31,365 nucleotides of DNA, from the NCBI GenBank assembly GCA_003134755.1, contig PLCK01000183.1:16906-48270 (forward strand), read 5' to 3'. Under the pieces are notes generated by a model. It did no database searches and was not told the DNA's origin. It was given only the letters and a program-made list of their open reading frames with translations. Positions 8,496 to 17,812 of the stretch are shown one piece after another (the first letter of the stretch is position 1; every line of letters starts with the position of its first letter). A program made the translations under genes and the position numbers. This DNA comes from Actinomycetota bacterium. Lineage in GTDB: Bacteria > Actinomycetota > Actinomycetes > Acidothermales > Acidothermaceae.

Positions 8496-8627
8496 GTGTG
8501 CCTCTCTGCCTACTGGCTCACCGGCAAGGGGCCACGGCGAGCGCGAACCGGATGGATCCCCCGTTGCGTGCCGGTGTTGTCCCCTGCGCGACTGCTAAGC
8601 CAGGTTTCGGGCAGGTAACAGGAAACA

Positions 8628-8635
8628 TAGCGCTA
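8628..8635. promoter_or_regulatory. TAGCGCTA operator-like palindrome
   Basis: A perfect 8-bp palindrome in CATAGCGCTAAAG. It shares its core with the 12-bp palindrome at 27147-27158 in front of the other lectin-tailed secreted enzyme. Central GCGC is typical of LacI-family operators. Confidence 0.5.
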
Positions 8636-8774
8636 AAGTTTCTGCCACATCAATAGGCAGTTTCGAGGCGGTTACGGTGAGTCGCCGCCGGCGGTCTTGG
8701 GTAGGCGGCTAAGCCGCGCATCTCCCAGCAGAGCCAGGAATAAGGTCGGAGTGAAGTCTTGGCGCGGAGTTGCC

Positions 8775-8784
8775 TTAACGTTAC
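8775..8784. promoter_or_regulatory. TTAACGTTAC operator-like box
   Basis: Matches the TTAACGTTAA palindrome of this locus at 9 of 10 positions, 97 bp upstream of the GTG start of the alpha-galactosidase. Confidence 0.55.
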
Positions 8785-8880
8785 AGTCAAACGCGTGGTA
8801 GACGTCGTTCTCCAGCTCGGTACACGGTCGGACTCAGCCCTTTCGTGAGTCATCAGTCGAGTCCTCGTCGGGAGTGATCG

Positions 8881-10965
8881 GTGTCCGAGCCGAACATCAC
8901 CTGGGTTGTTGGCGCGCTGACGGTGCGGTGCGCACTGCTGCCGACCGGGTCTGTCGGGCTCGCCGAGGTACGACTGCACCACGCGCCGGTGCTGTCGTCG
9001 AGCTCTCCCTGCGCACTGGTCCAGATCGGCGTGGTCACCGAGGGACACGGCTGGCCGCCACGGCGCTATGTCGACTCCGTGGTCGGCACTCGAGCGCGGT
9101 ACGTCGGACACAGCGTGCACGACGTCGAGGGCGGTTCCGCCCTGCTGCTCCGCAGCATTGACGAGGTCACCGGCCTCGACATTCGCACCACGCTGACCAA
9201 GGGCGAGGACGTGGACTCGCTCCGGGTCACGTCCGAGGTGCGCAACACCGGCGCCGCCGCAGTGCAGCTGACCGCAGTGAGCTCCGCCACGTTTGGCGTC
9301 GACGCGCCCGACGATCGCCTCGACCGGCTTCGGTTGTGGTACGCCGAGAACGACGGGCTCGCCGAGAACCGTTGGCGGTCAGGCACCCTTCGGCAGCTGC
9401 TGCCAGATGTATCGCGTCACGAGCATGACCCCCGTGGTTGCTTCGAGCGGACCGCCCGTGGGGGCTGGTCGACCGACGGTTCGCTGCCGATGGGCGTGCT
9501 CGTAGCCGACGACCACGACGCGGCCGTCGCGTGGCAGGTCGAGCACAACGGGTCGTGGCACTGGCAGGTCGGCGAGCGTCGCGGCGCCGCGTACGTCAGT
9601 GTGCTCGGCCCGACGGACGCAGAGCACGACTGGCAGCACACCCTCGCACCGGGCGAGTCCACCCGGACCGTCCCGGTGACCGTCGCCTTCAGCGACCGCG
9701 GCCTCGAGGGGGTCGCGGCTGCGCTTACCTTGTCCCGCAGGCGCTTCCGCCGACGGCACTCCGACCAGCAATCGCTGCCGGTGATCTACAACGACTACAT
9801 GAATACGCTGATGGGCGATCCCACCAGCGAGAAGCTGCTTCCCCTCATCGACAGCGCCGCCAGCGTCGGCGCTGAGGTGTTCTGCATCGATGCGGGCTGG
9901 TACGCCGAGGGTACGAATTGGGGGGACGGCGTCGGAGTCTGGGAGCCGTCCACTTGGCGCTTCCCTGGCGGCCTGCTCGCCGTGATCGACCACATCCGGG
10001 ACCGAGGCATGGCGCCGGGCCTGTGGCTGGAGCCCGAGGTCGTCTGGGTGACCAGCCCGGTCGCGGAGCAGCTGCCCGACGGAGCGTTCTTCGTCCGCCG
10101 TGGTCAACGCGTCGTCGAGAGCGGCCGCTTCCACCTCGACCTGCGCCATCCAGCTGCCCGTGCACATCTCGACGAGGTCGTCGACAGACTCGTCGCGACG
10201 TTGGGCATCGAGTACTTCAAGCTGGACTACAACATCAATCCCGGCCCAGGAACCGACGCCACCGGTCCATCGCTCGGGCTCGGGTTGCTGGGGCACAACT
10301 ACGCGCTGCTCGACTGGCTCGACGGCATCGCCGCTCGGCATCCTCAGCTAACGCTCGAGAACTGCGCATCGGGTGGCATGCGCGTCGACTACGCGATGCT
10401 GTCGCGTACGCAGCTGCAGTCGACCAGCGACCAGCAGGACTACCGCTACTACCCGCCCATTGCAGCCGCGGCGGCCATGGCGATCGCCCCGGAGCAAGCC
10501 GCGTCGTGGTCCTACCCACAGCCGGACTTCTCCGACGATGCGATCGCGTACACCATGTCGACCGGGTTGCTCGGGCGGCTCTATCTGTCCGGTCACCTGG
10601 ACCGGCTGTCGCCCGCACAAGCCGCGCTGGTTCGTGAGGGTGTGCGGGTCTTCCAACAGCTCCGGCCATTCATCTCCGGCGCTCTGCCCTTCTGGCCGCT
10701 CGGTCTTCCGGGCTGGGAGGACGGGTGGGTCAGCCACGGGCTGCGGGACGAGACCCAGGCCGTGGTCACCCTCTGGCGCCGCCGGTCACCCGACGACACC
10801 GTACGGCTGCCTGCGCCGTGGGCAGTCGGTGAGGTCGAGCTGCTGTATCCGTCGGCGACGGACGCGGGTGCCGCGCTGACGGACGATGGATCCACCGTCG
10901 AGGTGTGCATCCCGCGCGAGCTGCAGGCAGTTACTCTTCGGCTGGCCCCCGCACGGCCCTCGTAA
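8881..10965 (+). CDS. GH36 alpha-galactosidase
   Basis: 694 residues; GTG 8881 is preceded by GGGAG (8870-8874). It hydrolyses terminal alpha-1,6-galactose from oligosaccharides or galactomannan side chains. The N-terminal beta-sandwich (about 1-290) precedes the (beta/alpha)8 domain, which contains the family landmarks FCIDAGW (334-340), LWLEPE (381-386), the nucleophile D449 in YFKLDYN, ENCASGG (493-499) and the acid/base D517 in TSDQQD. The C-terminal beta-sandwich ends at about residue 690. No signal peptide is visible, so it acts in the cytoplasm on imported oligosaccharides. The length is normal for GH36. It is convergent with the fucosidase gene and likely controlled through the box at 8775. 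Confidence 0.95.
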   Translation: MSEPNITWVVGALTVRCALLPTGSVGLAEVRLHHAPVLSSSSPCALVQIGVVTEGHGWPPRRYVDSVVGTRARYVGHSVHDVEGGSALLLRSIDEVTGLDIRTTLTKGEDVDSLRVTSEVRNTGAAAVQLTAVSSATFGVDAPDDRLDRLRLWYAENDGLAENRWRSGTLRQLLPDVSRHEHDPRGCFERTARGGWSTDGSLPMGVLVADDHDAAVAWQVEHNGSWHWQVGERRGAAYVSVLGPTDAEHDWQHTLAPGESTRTVPVTVAFSDRGLEGVAAALTLSRRRFRRRHSDQQSLPVIYNDYMNTLMGDPTSEKLLPLIDSAASVGAEVFCIDAGWYAEGTNWGDGVGVWEPSTWRFPGGLLAVIDHIRDRGMAPGLWLEPEVVWVTSPVAEQLPDGAFFVRRGQRVVESGRFHLDLRHPAARAHLDEVVDRLVATLGIEYFKLDYNINPGPGTDATGPSLGLGLLGHNYALLDWLDGIAARHPQLTLENCASGGMRVDYAMLSRTQLQSTSDQQDYRYYPPIAAAAAMAIAPEQAASWSYPQPDFSDDAIAYTMSTGLLGRLYLSGHLDRLSPAQAALVREGVRVFQQLRPFISGALPFWPLGLPGWEDGWVSHGLRDETQAVVTLWRRRSPDDTVRLPAPWAVGEVELLYPSATDAGAALTDDGSTVEVCIPRELQAVTLRLAPARPS

Positions 10966-11049
10966 ACGCGAGGCAGCAAACGGGGCCGCATCACGTGGGA
11001 AGAAGTGTCAGGACGACGTTGTGCCAAGGCGCGGAAGGTCTCGAGGCGA

Positions 11050-12945
11050 TCAACTTCGCTCGTTCGCAGCTAGCTCTATCGACCAACGCTGCTGCTTACC
11101 GCCGGTCCATCTGTGTTGTTGCACCTGGGGGACGCCGTCGAAAACCACGACCTCAAGAGCTAGGCCGTTGAATCGATTGACGATCGCGTGGCAACCGGGG
11201 TCGACAACCGTCAATGCCCATTCCGACTGTGCATTCGTGTCGTCGTCGGCGGCGGCCGCGACTGCGGCACCGTTTGCACGCGATGTTCCAGCCGCTCGCA
11301 GCAGTAGGCCACTCGACGCATGGCGGATTATGAAGTAGCCATCCGCGGTCTGGGACAACGACCAACGCTGCTCGTGAAAGCTGTCCTTGTCAGCCAGCAC
11401 GACGGGCGAACTGTCTCTCGGCCTGACATAGCCTGCCGCGTCAACTCCCAGAACGTCATTGCTCGCGGCCGACGTGACCCGGTAGAGCTCATTCTCAGCG
11501 AAGCGTCCGCCAATCCTGTGGGGTGGATTGAGCCGTCCACCTACTCGCAGGTGCGCGATCGATGCCGAGCCGCCGGTGGCGCCGACGACCCGCAGCCGAA
11601 CGAAGCCGGTCGGCTGCTCGGGCCACTCCACGAACTTCAGGCCCGCATCTTCAGTCCACTCCGCACGAGCGACGGGCGAGAACGTGATCCCATCGACGCC
11701 CACGAGTACGACACATTCCGTGACATCGCCATTGCCGGCGTCCGACCGATTCCACTGCACCGGCAGGTACTCCATCGCGCAGACGCCACGGTAGGTTCCA
11801 CCCAGATCAATCGTGAGCTCCTGGGGCAGAGCCGATCCTGCGGTGGACCAACAAGTCTCGAAGTTCTTGTCACTGAACCCGGCGATCGCATTCGCGGCGA
11901 CGTGATCGCCGCTCTCGACGCTGCCGTACGCGTTCACGGGAGTCACTGGGTACTCGCACCGAACCGGCTGACTCGGCAGAACCGGGCGATCCCAACTCGG
12001 GCTCCAAGCCGCGCCGACCTCGGTCAGGCGCTGCACGACGCGGACGTCTAACCTGCCATCACGGTTTGGCGGACAGTTGAGGAGGAAAGACGTGTATTTC
12101 GGCTCCAAATCTTTCAGGTGCCCCATGATCGCATCCGCTGACATCAACTCATCTGTCGGCGTTGTCTGATTCCAGAACCACCCCGCGCTTATCGTCTGTC
12201 CCTGACAGGCCGCGTAGGCGTTTCCGGCCGGCGCCGTTATACCCATCGGTTCCTCGAACATGATCGCGTCGCCTAGGAATGGGTGCGACAACGCGCCATG
12301 GTCAAGCATCACGATGTGCGGTTGCAGAGACATCACGAGGGCGCGCACTTGGTCGTAGGGGATGGCCTGCTGCCCCATCTGCCAGGCCCAGCCGTCTGTC
12401 ACGAGGACGTCGATGCGCCCGTAGTTCGTTAGCAGTTCTCTCAGCTGGCCAAGGACATAGGTTGTGTCCGTGCTTCCGATGGCCTCGTTGGGTCCGACCA
12501 TCAGTTCGGACTCTCCATCGACCGTCGCTACATGCCGCGTGTCATAGGCCTCAAGGCCATGAGTCCGGTCCCAGATCGAGAAGTATAGGCCAACGCGCAG
12601 ACCAGCACCCCGAAACGCATCGACGTATTGCCGGACGATGTCGTGCGGGTAGCCACTCTGGACGACACTGTTCGTCGTCAGCCTCGTCGGCCAGAGACAG
12701 AATCCGTCGTGGTGCTTGGTTGTGAGAATGCCGTAAGTCATGCCAGCAGCGACTGCCGCTGCCGCCCATTGCTCACAATCGACGACCGTCGGCGCAAAAA
12801 GGCTCGGGCTCTGATGGGGAAGAGCCCACTCTTCGTCGGTGAACGTACCGACGCCGAAGTGATTGAACATGCCGAAACGCATGTCGGCGAAGGCCGCGAG
12901 CCGTTGCTGCGCCGACGGGGCAAGATCATCCTCGCTCAACTGCAT
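11050..12945 (-). CDS. GH29 alpha-L-fucosidase with C-terminal discoidin- and trefoil-like modules
   Basis: 631 residues from ATG 12945, chosen because GGGAG precedes it and the longer frame to 13092 overlaps the upstream regulator. The catalytic domain (about 1-340) shows RFGMFNHFG (23-31), KHHDGF (77-82), GLYFSIWD (119-126) and the probable nucleophile D184 in VLVTDGWAW. Residues about 355-490 look like an F5/8-type C (galactose-binding) domain, and about 500-625 a ricin-B-like module (EQRWSL, KQQRWSI). It releases alpha-linked fucose. No signal peptide is visible although the C-terminus looks like carbohydrate-binding modules. The gene lies 37 bp downstream of the short DeoR gene, likely in one transcript. 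Confidence 0.88.
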   Translation of the reverse strand: MQLSEDDLAPSAQQRLAAFADMRFGMFNHFGVGTFTDEEWALPHQSPSLFAPTVVDCEQWAAAAVAAGMTYGILTTKHHDGFCLWPTRLTTNSVVQSGYPHDIVRQYVDAFRGAGLRVGLYFSIWDRTHGLEAYDTRHVATVDGESELMVGPNEAIGSTDTTYVLGQLRELLTNYGRIDVLVTDGWAWQMGQQAIPYDQVRALVMSLQPHIVMLDHGALSHPFLGDAIMFEEPMGITAPAGNAYAACQGQTISAGWFWNQTTPTDELMSADAIMGHLKDLEPKYTSFLLNCPPNRDGRLDVRVVQRLTEVGAAWSPSWDRPVLPSQPVRCEYPVTPVNAYGSVESGDHVAANAIAGFSDKNFETCWSTAGSALPQELTIDLGGTYRGVCAMEYLPVQWNRSDAGNGDVTECVVLVGVDGITFSPVARAEWTEDAGLKFVEWPEQPTGFVRLRVVGATGGSASIAHLRVGGRLNPPHRIGGRFAENELYRVTSAASNDVLGVDAAGYVRPRDSSPVVLADKDSFHEQRWSLSQTADGYFIIRHASSGLLLRAAGTSRANGAAVAAAADDDTNAQSEWALTVVDPGCHAIVNRFNGLALEVVVFDGVPQVQQHRWTGGKQQRWSIELAANERS

Positions 12946-12982
12946 CGTCACACTCCCTGGTTGCGAATCGACACCCGCAGTC

Positions 12983-13312
12983 TCAGCGGGAGGGCATGCG
13001 CGGAAGAAAGGTCTCGTGAAGCACGTGGTGTGCCACAGCGCCCCCGTGCACTCTGATCGCGATGCCTTGGCGTGCGAGATCGTCCAGGTCACGCCGGGCA
13101 GTCGCGGACGACACCGCAGTTGCTATGACAGCCTCGCGCACGGTGACTGCCCCCGTGCTGAGGAGCGCCTCGGCAAGTCGACGGCGGCGCAATGCAGGCA
13201 AGGTACGGGTCAGCCGCTGGGCTCCGCCGCTCGCCGCACGCGAGGCAGACCGTTCTTCGGCCGGGTGCGCGCCGTGCCCGGATGGGGTTCCGGTAGCAAT
13301 GCCGGCCGTCAT
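12983..13312 (-). CDS. Short DeoR-type HTH regulator (no effector domain)
   Basis: 109 residues from ATG 13312, preceded by GGGAGGA (13321-13327). The C-terminal half carries a complete DeoR N-terminal DNA-binding domain: RRRRLAEALL, the helix-turn-helix with SSATARRDLDDL, and the wing ending IRVHGGAV. Typical DeoR proteins are about 250 residues and have a sugar-phosphate-sensing domain after HGGA; here the protein stops 17 residues later. No remains of the sensing domain are found in the next 37 bp before the fucosidase. It may be a functional HTH-only regulator or a truncated one. A perfect TTAACGTTAA lies 40 bp upstream. Confidence 0.75.
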   Translation of the reverse strand: MTAGIATGTPSGHGAHPAEERSASRAASGGAQRLTRTLPALRRRRLAEALLSTGAVTVREAVIATAVSSATARRDLDDLARQGIAIRVHGGAVAHHVLHETFLPRMPSR

Positions 13313-13351
13313 GCCATCGGTCCTCCCAACGCTCTCGCCAACGGTCAAAAC

Positions 13352-13361
13352 TTAACGTTAA
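13352..13361. promoter_or_regulatory. TTAACGTTAA operator palindrome
   Basis: A perfect 10-bp palindrome 40 bp upstream of the deoR-like start, in front of the regulator-fucosidase pair. It is also downstream of the LacI gene ending at 13477. Confidence 0.6.
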
Positions 13362-13476
13362 TGTCAGCCCGAAACAAGAGAGTAAACGGACTGGTCGCCG
13401 AGGGATGGCGAGAGGAGCGGTCATCAATCTGCGATGTCGACGACGGAATGCGATCCCATAGCGACCGTCCCCATCG

Positions 13477-14511
13477 CTACCGTCGCTGGCTGCGTCGGCT
13501 GTCGGCCGCCGGCGCGGCGGTGGAGTTTCGTACGACGAGTTCGGTGGGCAGTATGAGGCGATCCATCAACAGTTGCTGGCCGTCGATCAGAGACAGCAGT
13601 GCCCGCGCGCCCGTCTGACCCATGTCGTGCAGAGGTTGGCGCACCGTGGTAAGCCCGGGAAAGCTCTGGGCGGCCTGTGGCAGATCGTCGAATCCGACGA
13701 CCGAGAACTCTGAGGGCACGTCGAGGCCCTCCGCCCTAGCCGCGTCAATCGCGCCCAACGCAATCAGGTCGGCGCCGGCGATGATGGCGGTGGGAGCAAA
13801 GCCCTCGATCATAGTCGTGGCAGTCCGAAAGCCACAGGCGTAAGAGAAATCGCAAGAGGCGACCAATCGTTCGTCGACCTCGAGCCCGGCTAAGCGCAGA
13901 GCATCGCGGTAGCCCGAGCAACGGATCGACGTACTGTCCATGTCAGGTTCGCCGCAGATATAGCCGATCCGCGTGTGGCCAAGATCGATCAGGTGCTGCG
14001 TCCCTTTCCGCATGCCCTGGTAGTTGTCCACGCTCACCCGCGGCAGCGGGACATCAAGCTTGCGCGGATCGATGATCACGCAGGGCAGAGCCGCCTGTTG
14101 CAGAAACGTGACCGTCTGATCCTCAAGCACAGGGGCGACCATGAGGACGCCGTCAACTAGGCCCCGGGCGAGGAATTCGACGCGGTCTTTCTCGCGCGCC
14201 GCGTCTTGGTAGGTGGCATTGATGAGCATCTCCCGCTCGACGCTCGCGAGCTCTTCGGCGATTCCCCGTACGATCTCTAGGCCGTACTGGTTGGTGAGGT
14301 CCAACGCGATGACACCGATGAGCCCGGTGCGGCCGCCTTTGAGATTTCGCGCAGAAACGTTCGGCTGGTAGCCCAGACGCTCAGCAACCTGGGTGACGCG
14401 TCGCCGAGTCTCCTCCGATGCGCCCGGCTTTCCGTTCAAAACATTCGAAACCGTCATCGCCGAAACACCGACTTCCTCGGCGATCTGCGCGATCGTAACC
14501 CGACCTGGCAC
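13477..14511 (-). CDS. LacI-family repressor (paralogue 1, AM-type recognition helix)
   Basis: 344 residues, GTG 14511 with GGAG upstream. The N-terminal HTH reads VTIAQIAEEVGVSAMTVSNVLN, the hinge helix follows at about 50-62, and a periplasmic-binding-protein-like effector domain fills the rest (GVIALDL, SVDNYQGM, VVGFDDLP, LTTVRQP). A sugar or oligosaccharide released by the local hydrolases is the likely inducer. It is very similar to the LacI proteins at 23357-24424 and 25566-26636. It is divergent from the ABC exporter, with the palindrome CCTTAACGTTAAGG in the shared intergenic region, so autoregulation and control of the exporter are likely. Confidence 0.93.
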   Translation of the reverse strand: MPGRVTIAQIAEEVGVSAMTVSNVLNGKPGASEETRRRVTQVAERLGYQPNVSARNLKGGRTGLIGVIALDLTNQYGLEIVRGIAEELASVEREMLINATYQDAAREKDRVEFLARGLVDGVLMVAPVLEDQTVTFLQQAALPCVIIDPRKLDVPLPRVSVDNYQGMRKGTQHLIDLGHTRIGYICGEPDMDSTSIRCSGYRDALRLAGLEVDERLVASCDFSYACGFRTATTMIEGFAPTAIIAGADLIALGAIDAARAEGLDVPSEFSVVGFDDLPQAAQSFPGLTTVRQPLHDMGQTGARALLSLIDGQQLLMDRLILPTELVVRNSTAAPAADSRRSQRR

Positions 14512-14626
14512 GCGGCTACTCCGACTGTCGAGAGGTCAATGGCGGGTTGAACGTTACGCGTCCCGATGGTGGCGCAGACCACCGGCTCGACATCCGGGCG
14601 TGCCGGCGCGCTTGAACCCCACCTAG

Positions 14627-14640
14627 CCTTAACGTTAAGG
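14627..14640. promoter_or_regulatory. CCTTAACGTTAAGG operator palindrome
   Basis: A perfect 14-bp palindrome, the longest of the TTAACGTTAA boxes here. It lies between the divergent LacI gene (116 bp to its start) and the ABC exporter (65 bp to its start). Confidence 0.7.
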
Positions 14641-14704
14641 TAGTGAGTGTCGTGCTGCTGCTACACATGGATGGACGTGACCATCGAGGGTCCTCGATGA
14701 ACAC

Positions 14705-16495
14705 ATGCCTAGTCCAGATGTGAGCAGACCCCGTCTTATCGAAGACGATTTCCGCGGCGAGAAGCCCCTGCGCGCACTGTTCTCGTTCTTCTCGAGCAAG
14801 CGGCTGCGCTTAACCTTGGCGGTTCTCTTGTTCGTCCTTAAGTCGAGTCCGGTCTGGGTGCTCCCGCTGCTGACCGCCAACATCATCGACATCGTCATTC
14901 AGCATCGCCCCGAGCGTGACTTGTGGATCCAGGCTGCCATCCTGCTCGTCCTGCTCGTGCAAAATGTGCCGCTGCACACGTGGTACGTCCGCACCGTGAG
15001 CAACGCGATCCGTGAGGTTGAGACCAGTCTTCGTGGCGCCCTGTGTCGGCGCCTCCAGCAGCTGTCGATCGGGTTCCACTGTCGATCAGATCCCGGCGTT
15101 CTGCAGTCAAAAGTAATGCGGGACGTCGAAAACATCGGTCTGGCGGTCCGAGACTCGTTCGACCTGGGAATCGGCGCTGCCAGCAGTCTTGTCGGAGCCA
15201 TCATCATCACCGCGATCAAGGTCCCAATCTTCCTACCGTTGTTGCTCCTCGCACTGCCCACGGGGGGCGCACTTGGATTTGGACTGCGGCGTCGAATGCG
15301 CGAGCGAAATGCCTCCTTTCGCCGAACAGTCGAGCGCTTATCGTCGGGAGTAAGTGAGATGACCCAGCTGGTCCCGCTTACGCGAGCACATGGCCTCGAG
15401 CCCGCGGCCTTGTCGCGGATCGACGATCGTCTGCGCGAGGTGCAGGACGCCGGCGTTGCGGTCGACACCGAGATCGGGTTCTTCGGCTCCTTGTCGTGGA
15501 CGGCGTTTCAGCTCCTTGGCAGTGGCTGCCTTCTCACTGCGGCGTGGATCGCGTACGACCGCAACTTCGGTGTGACACCGGGCGACGTCGTGCTGGTCAG
15601 CGGTTTCTTCGTTACGTTGACCGCGAGCGTGACGGGCTTGATGAGTTTGGCGCCTGCTATGACGAAGGGTCTCGACGCGGTGCGTTCGATCGGCGAGGTC
15701 CTGCAATCCCCAGATATCGAAGGCAACGAGGGAAGGATTCGGCTCGCGGGCGTCCGCGGCTCCTTCACCTTCGAAAACGTGAGCTACAGCTACGTTGCGT
15801 TGCCGGACGCCGACGTGCCCCCCGTCATCGACAACCTTGAGCTCCAGGTCGAGGCAGGCGAGACGATCGCTTTCGTGGGGTCCTCCGGGTCGGGCAAGTC
15901 AACGGTGCTGAATCTGGTAATCGGGCTCATGACACCGACGTCGGGTAGGCTCCTGTTGGACGGCCGCGACATGGCGACCATCGACCGCCGGACGTATCGT
16001 CGACATCTCGCTATCGTGCCGCAGGAGGCCTTCCTGTTCGCGGGCAGCGTGCGCGAGAACGTGACGTATGGTCAGCCTCACCTATCCGACGCCCAAGTGC
16101 GCCGCGCGCTGCAAGCGGCTAACGCCTGGGAGTTCGTGCAGCGGCTCCCCGATGGCATCGGGAGTTCGATCGGGCACAGCGGCGTCGGGTTATCGGGTGG
16201 TCAGCGACAGCGAATCGCCATCGCGCGCGCACTCATTCGCGATCCGCAGATCCTCGTCCTTGACGAAGCTACGTCGGCATTGGATCCGGCGTCGGAGGAA
16301 ATGGTGAAGCAGGCTTTGAAGACACTGATCCGCGGGCGGACGTGCTTTGTTGTCGCACACCGGCTATCGACGGTTCGCTCAGCGGATCGCATCGTGGTCC
16401 TGGATCAAGGGCGCGCGGTTGAGATCGGCACCCACGCGACAATGGTCGCGTCCGGAGGCCCGTACTCTCGACTGCACGCATCGTCGCTGCTGTGA
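14705..16495 (+). CDS. ABC exporter-type transporter (fused membrane and ATPase domains)
   Basis: 596 residues in the usual half-exporter layout. The membrane domain is at about 25-330 with six expected helices. The nucleotide-binding domain follows with Walker A GSSGSGKST near 391-399, Q-loop IVPQEA, signature LSGGQ near 496, Walker B ILVLDEA near 516-522 and the H-loop AHRLST. It would work as a homodimer at the plasma membrane, as no partner is encoded. The substrate is unknown. Its sharing of an operator region with a sugar-type LacI suggests a role linked to the glycan locus rather than general drug efflux, but this is inference. The start ATG 14705 has only a weak, distant GAGGG. Confidence 0.88.
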   Translation: MPSPDVSRPRLIEDDFRGEKPLRALFSFFSSKRLRLTLAVLLFVLKSSPVWVLPLLTANIIDIVIQHRPERDLWIQAAILLVLLVQNVPLHTWYVRTVSNAIREVETSLRGALCRRLQQLSIGFHCRSDPGVLQSKVMRDVENIGLAVRDSFDLGIGAASSLVGAIIITAIKVPIFLPLLLLALPTGGALGFGLRRRMRERNASFRRTVERLSSGVSEMTQLVPLTRAHGLEPAALSRIDDRLREVQDAGVAVDTEIGFFGSLSWTAFQLLGSGCLLTAAWIAYDRNFGVTPGDVVLVSGFFVTLTASVTGLMSLAPAMTKGLDAVRSIGEVLQSPDIEGNEGRIRLAGVRGSFTFENVSYSYVALPDADVPPVIDNLELQVEAGETIAFVGSSGSGKSTVLNLVIGLMTPTSGRLLLDGRDMATIDRRTYRRHLAIVPQEAFLFAGSVRENVTYGQPHLSDAQVRRALQAANAWEFVQRLPDGIGSSIGHSGVGLSGGQRQRIAIARALIRDPQILVLDEATSALDPASEEMVKQALKTLIRGRTCFVVAHRLSTVRSADRIVVLDQGRAVEIGTHATMVASGGPYSRLHASSLL

Positions 16496-16514
16496 GGCCA
16501 CGATCATTACAATC

Positions 16515-16940
16515 GGGACGAGCTAGTCATAACCGACGCGCTGGGCCGGCGCTTTCGCGAACTACGAGACTGGCCTTGACCACCGATGCCTCGTCCCGAT
16601 GTTGGCTCGAACTGAGCTGATCGACCATGAGTTTTAGTCTGTTGCGTCCGACCAGATCGCAATCTTGCCGAACGGTTGTGAGCGATGGCGTAACGCACGC
16701 AGCCTCGGGGATGTCATCGAAACCCACCACACTGCCGTTGCTTTGCCCAGGCTCGCCAGAATGCGACCCGCGTCGTAGCCTGACCTCGCTGTCCAGTCAC
16801 CATGCCACGTTTGGCTTATAGCCGAGTTGGTCGATCGCTGCGCGCGCTCGCGCGCGCGTTGCCGGGCGCACCCGCTCGGCCTCGTTCACCACTCGCGAGA
16901 CTGTCTGCTGCGAAACCCCGGCGATACGTGCGACGAGAGC
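16515..16940 (-). pseudogene. Decayed LacI-family regulator (two internal deletions)
   Basis: A degraded copy of the LacI gene at 17813-18904. Three blocks align: 16515-16731 with 17807-18020 (C-terminus, MVGFDDIPEA to ESAGPAR), 16750-16805 with about 18120-18177, and 16806-16934 with about 18664-18797 (HTH, VSQQTVSRVVNEAERVRP). The sequences between the blocks, coding for most of the ligand-binding domain, are missing. A one-base insertion near the 3' end also changes the last residues. No functional repressor can be made. Confidence 0.85.
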
Positions 16941-17009
16941 CCGCTTGACTGCTTCGAGACCCGCCGGGTTGCGCCGACAAGCTCACCGCCGGCATCGCTA
17001 GACTTGCGC

Positions 17010-17789
17010 CTAGCTGTTGCGTGATCCCTTTGTCGACGCGTGGCCCTTCGACGGAGACTCGGTCGATTCGGCCAGGACGCGGCGCAGGAATTTCTCGGTC
17101 GTAGAGACATGCACCAGAGCCGTGGCATTGGCCAGAGCCGCGTCGCCGGCGCGTAGAGCCTCGAGAATGCGCGCGTGCTCAGAGATTGCGCGTGCTGTCG
17201 CTTCTTCCTCGATGATGCCGCGCCTTGCCCGAGCACGCAGCGTGAGGCTCGAGATGCCGTTCAGGATCGACGCGAGGGTGTCGTTGCCTGCGGCCGCCGC
17301 GACCTGCGCGTGGAAGTCAGTGGCGTGATGGACGAGCTCCGCGGGGTCCGACGCACTCTCTTCCATCAGCAGCATCGTCTTCTCCAGGTGCATCAAAGCA
17401 TCTGCGCTGATGTTGGCTGCTGCAAGCGCCGTAACCGCGGGCTCGAGGATCCGACGAACCTGAAGCAACTCAAGCGCTAGGTCGGCCTGCATCAGGTCGA
17501 CTGCGAGTGCGATGCTTTCCAGCAGGAGCTCCGGGCGCAGGCTCGTGACATAGGTACCGTCACCGCGCCGAACGTCGAGCACTCGTGCTGTCGACAGCGC
17601 TCTCACGGCCTCGCGAACCGTACTGCGCGACAGGCCCAGTTCGGCGGCCAGCTGCAGCTCAGGGGGAAGCTTGGCGCCCGACGGGTACCTGCCGGAGATG
17701 ATCATCTCGCGGAGTTCGCGGATCGCAGTTTCGGTCAGCGGTGCGCCCACGATACCTCGCTTTGTCTTGTCGTTGCTGCTGTGGGTCAC
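17010..17789 (-). CDS. FadR-type GntR transcriptional regulator
   Basis: 259 residues. The N-terminal winged helix (about 15-85) contains LREMIISGRYPSGAKLPPE and LGLSRSTVREAVRAL, the standard GntR signature. The C-terminal all-helical FCD domain (about 95-235) carries the ligand/metal-pocket landmarks FHAQVA and SEHARILEAL. FadR-type GntR proteins usually respond to organic or sugar acids, so a uronate or a degradation product of pectic material is a reasonable but unproven ligand. It is the next gene after the LacI at 17813-18904 on the same strand (23 bp apart), probably the end of the importer operon. Confidence 0.92.
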   Translation of the reverse strand: MTHSSNDKTKRGIVGAPLTETAIRELREMIISGRYPSGAKLPPELQLAAELGLSRSTVREAVRALSTARVLDVRRGDGTYVTSLRPELLLESIALAVDLMQADLALELLQVRRILEPAVTALAAANISADALMHLEKTMLLMEESASDPAELVHHATDFHAQVAAAAGNDTLASILNGISSLTLRARARRGIIEEEATARAISEHARILEALRAGDAALANATALVHVSTTEKFLRRVLAESTESPSKGHASTKGSRNS

Positions 17790-17812
17790 GATCGCAACAA
17801 AACGGCGACGAG

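Larger units (their letters stand above)
8496..8880. promoter_or_regulatory. Divergent control region, beta-helix gene / alpha-galactosidase
   Basis: A 385-bp gap between divergent genes. It contains TAGCGCTA (8628-8635) on the beta-helix side and TTAACGTTAC (8775-8784) on the galactosidase side. No coding sequence is convincing here. Confidence 0.6.

Noticed and set aside
12946..13092. N-terminal extension of the fucosidase
   Set aside because: It overlaps the DeoR-like gene, shows no signal peptide, and ATG 12945 has a proper ribosome-binding site and the family N-terminus.
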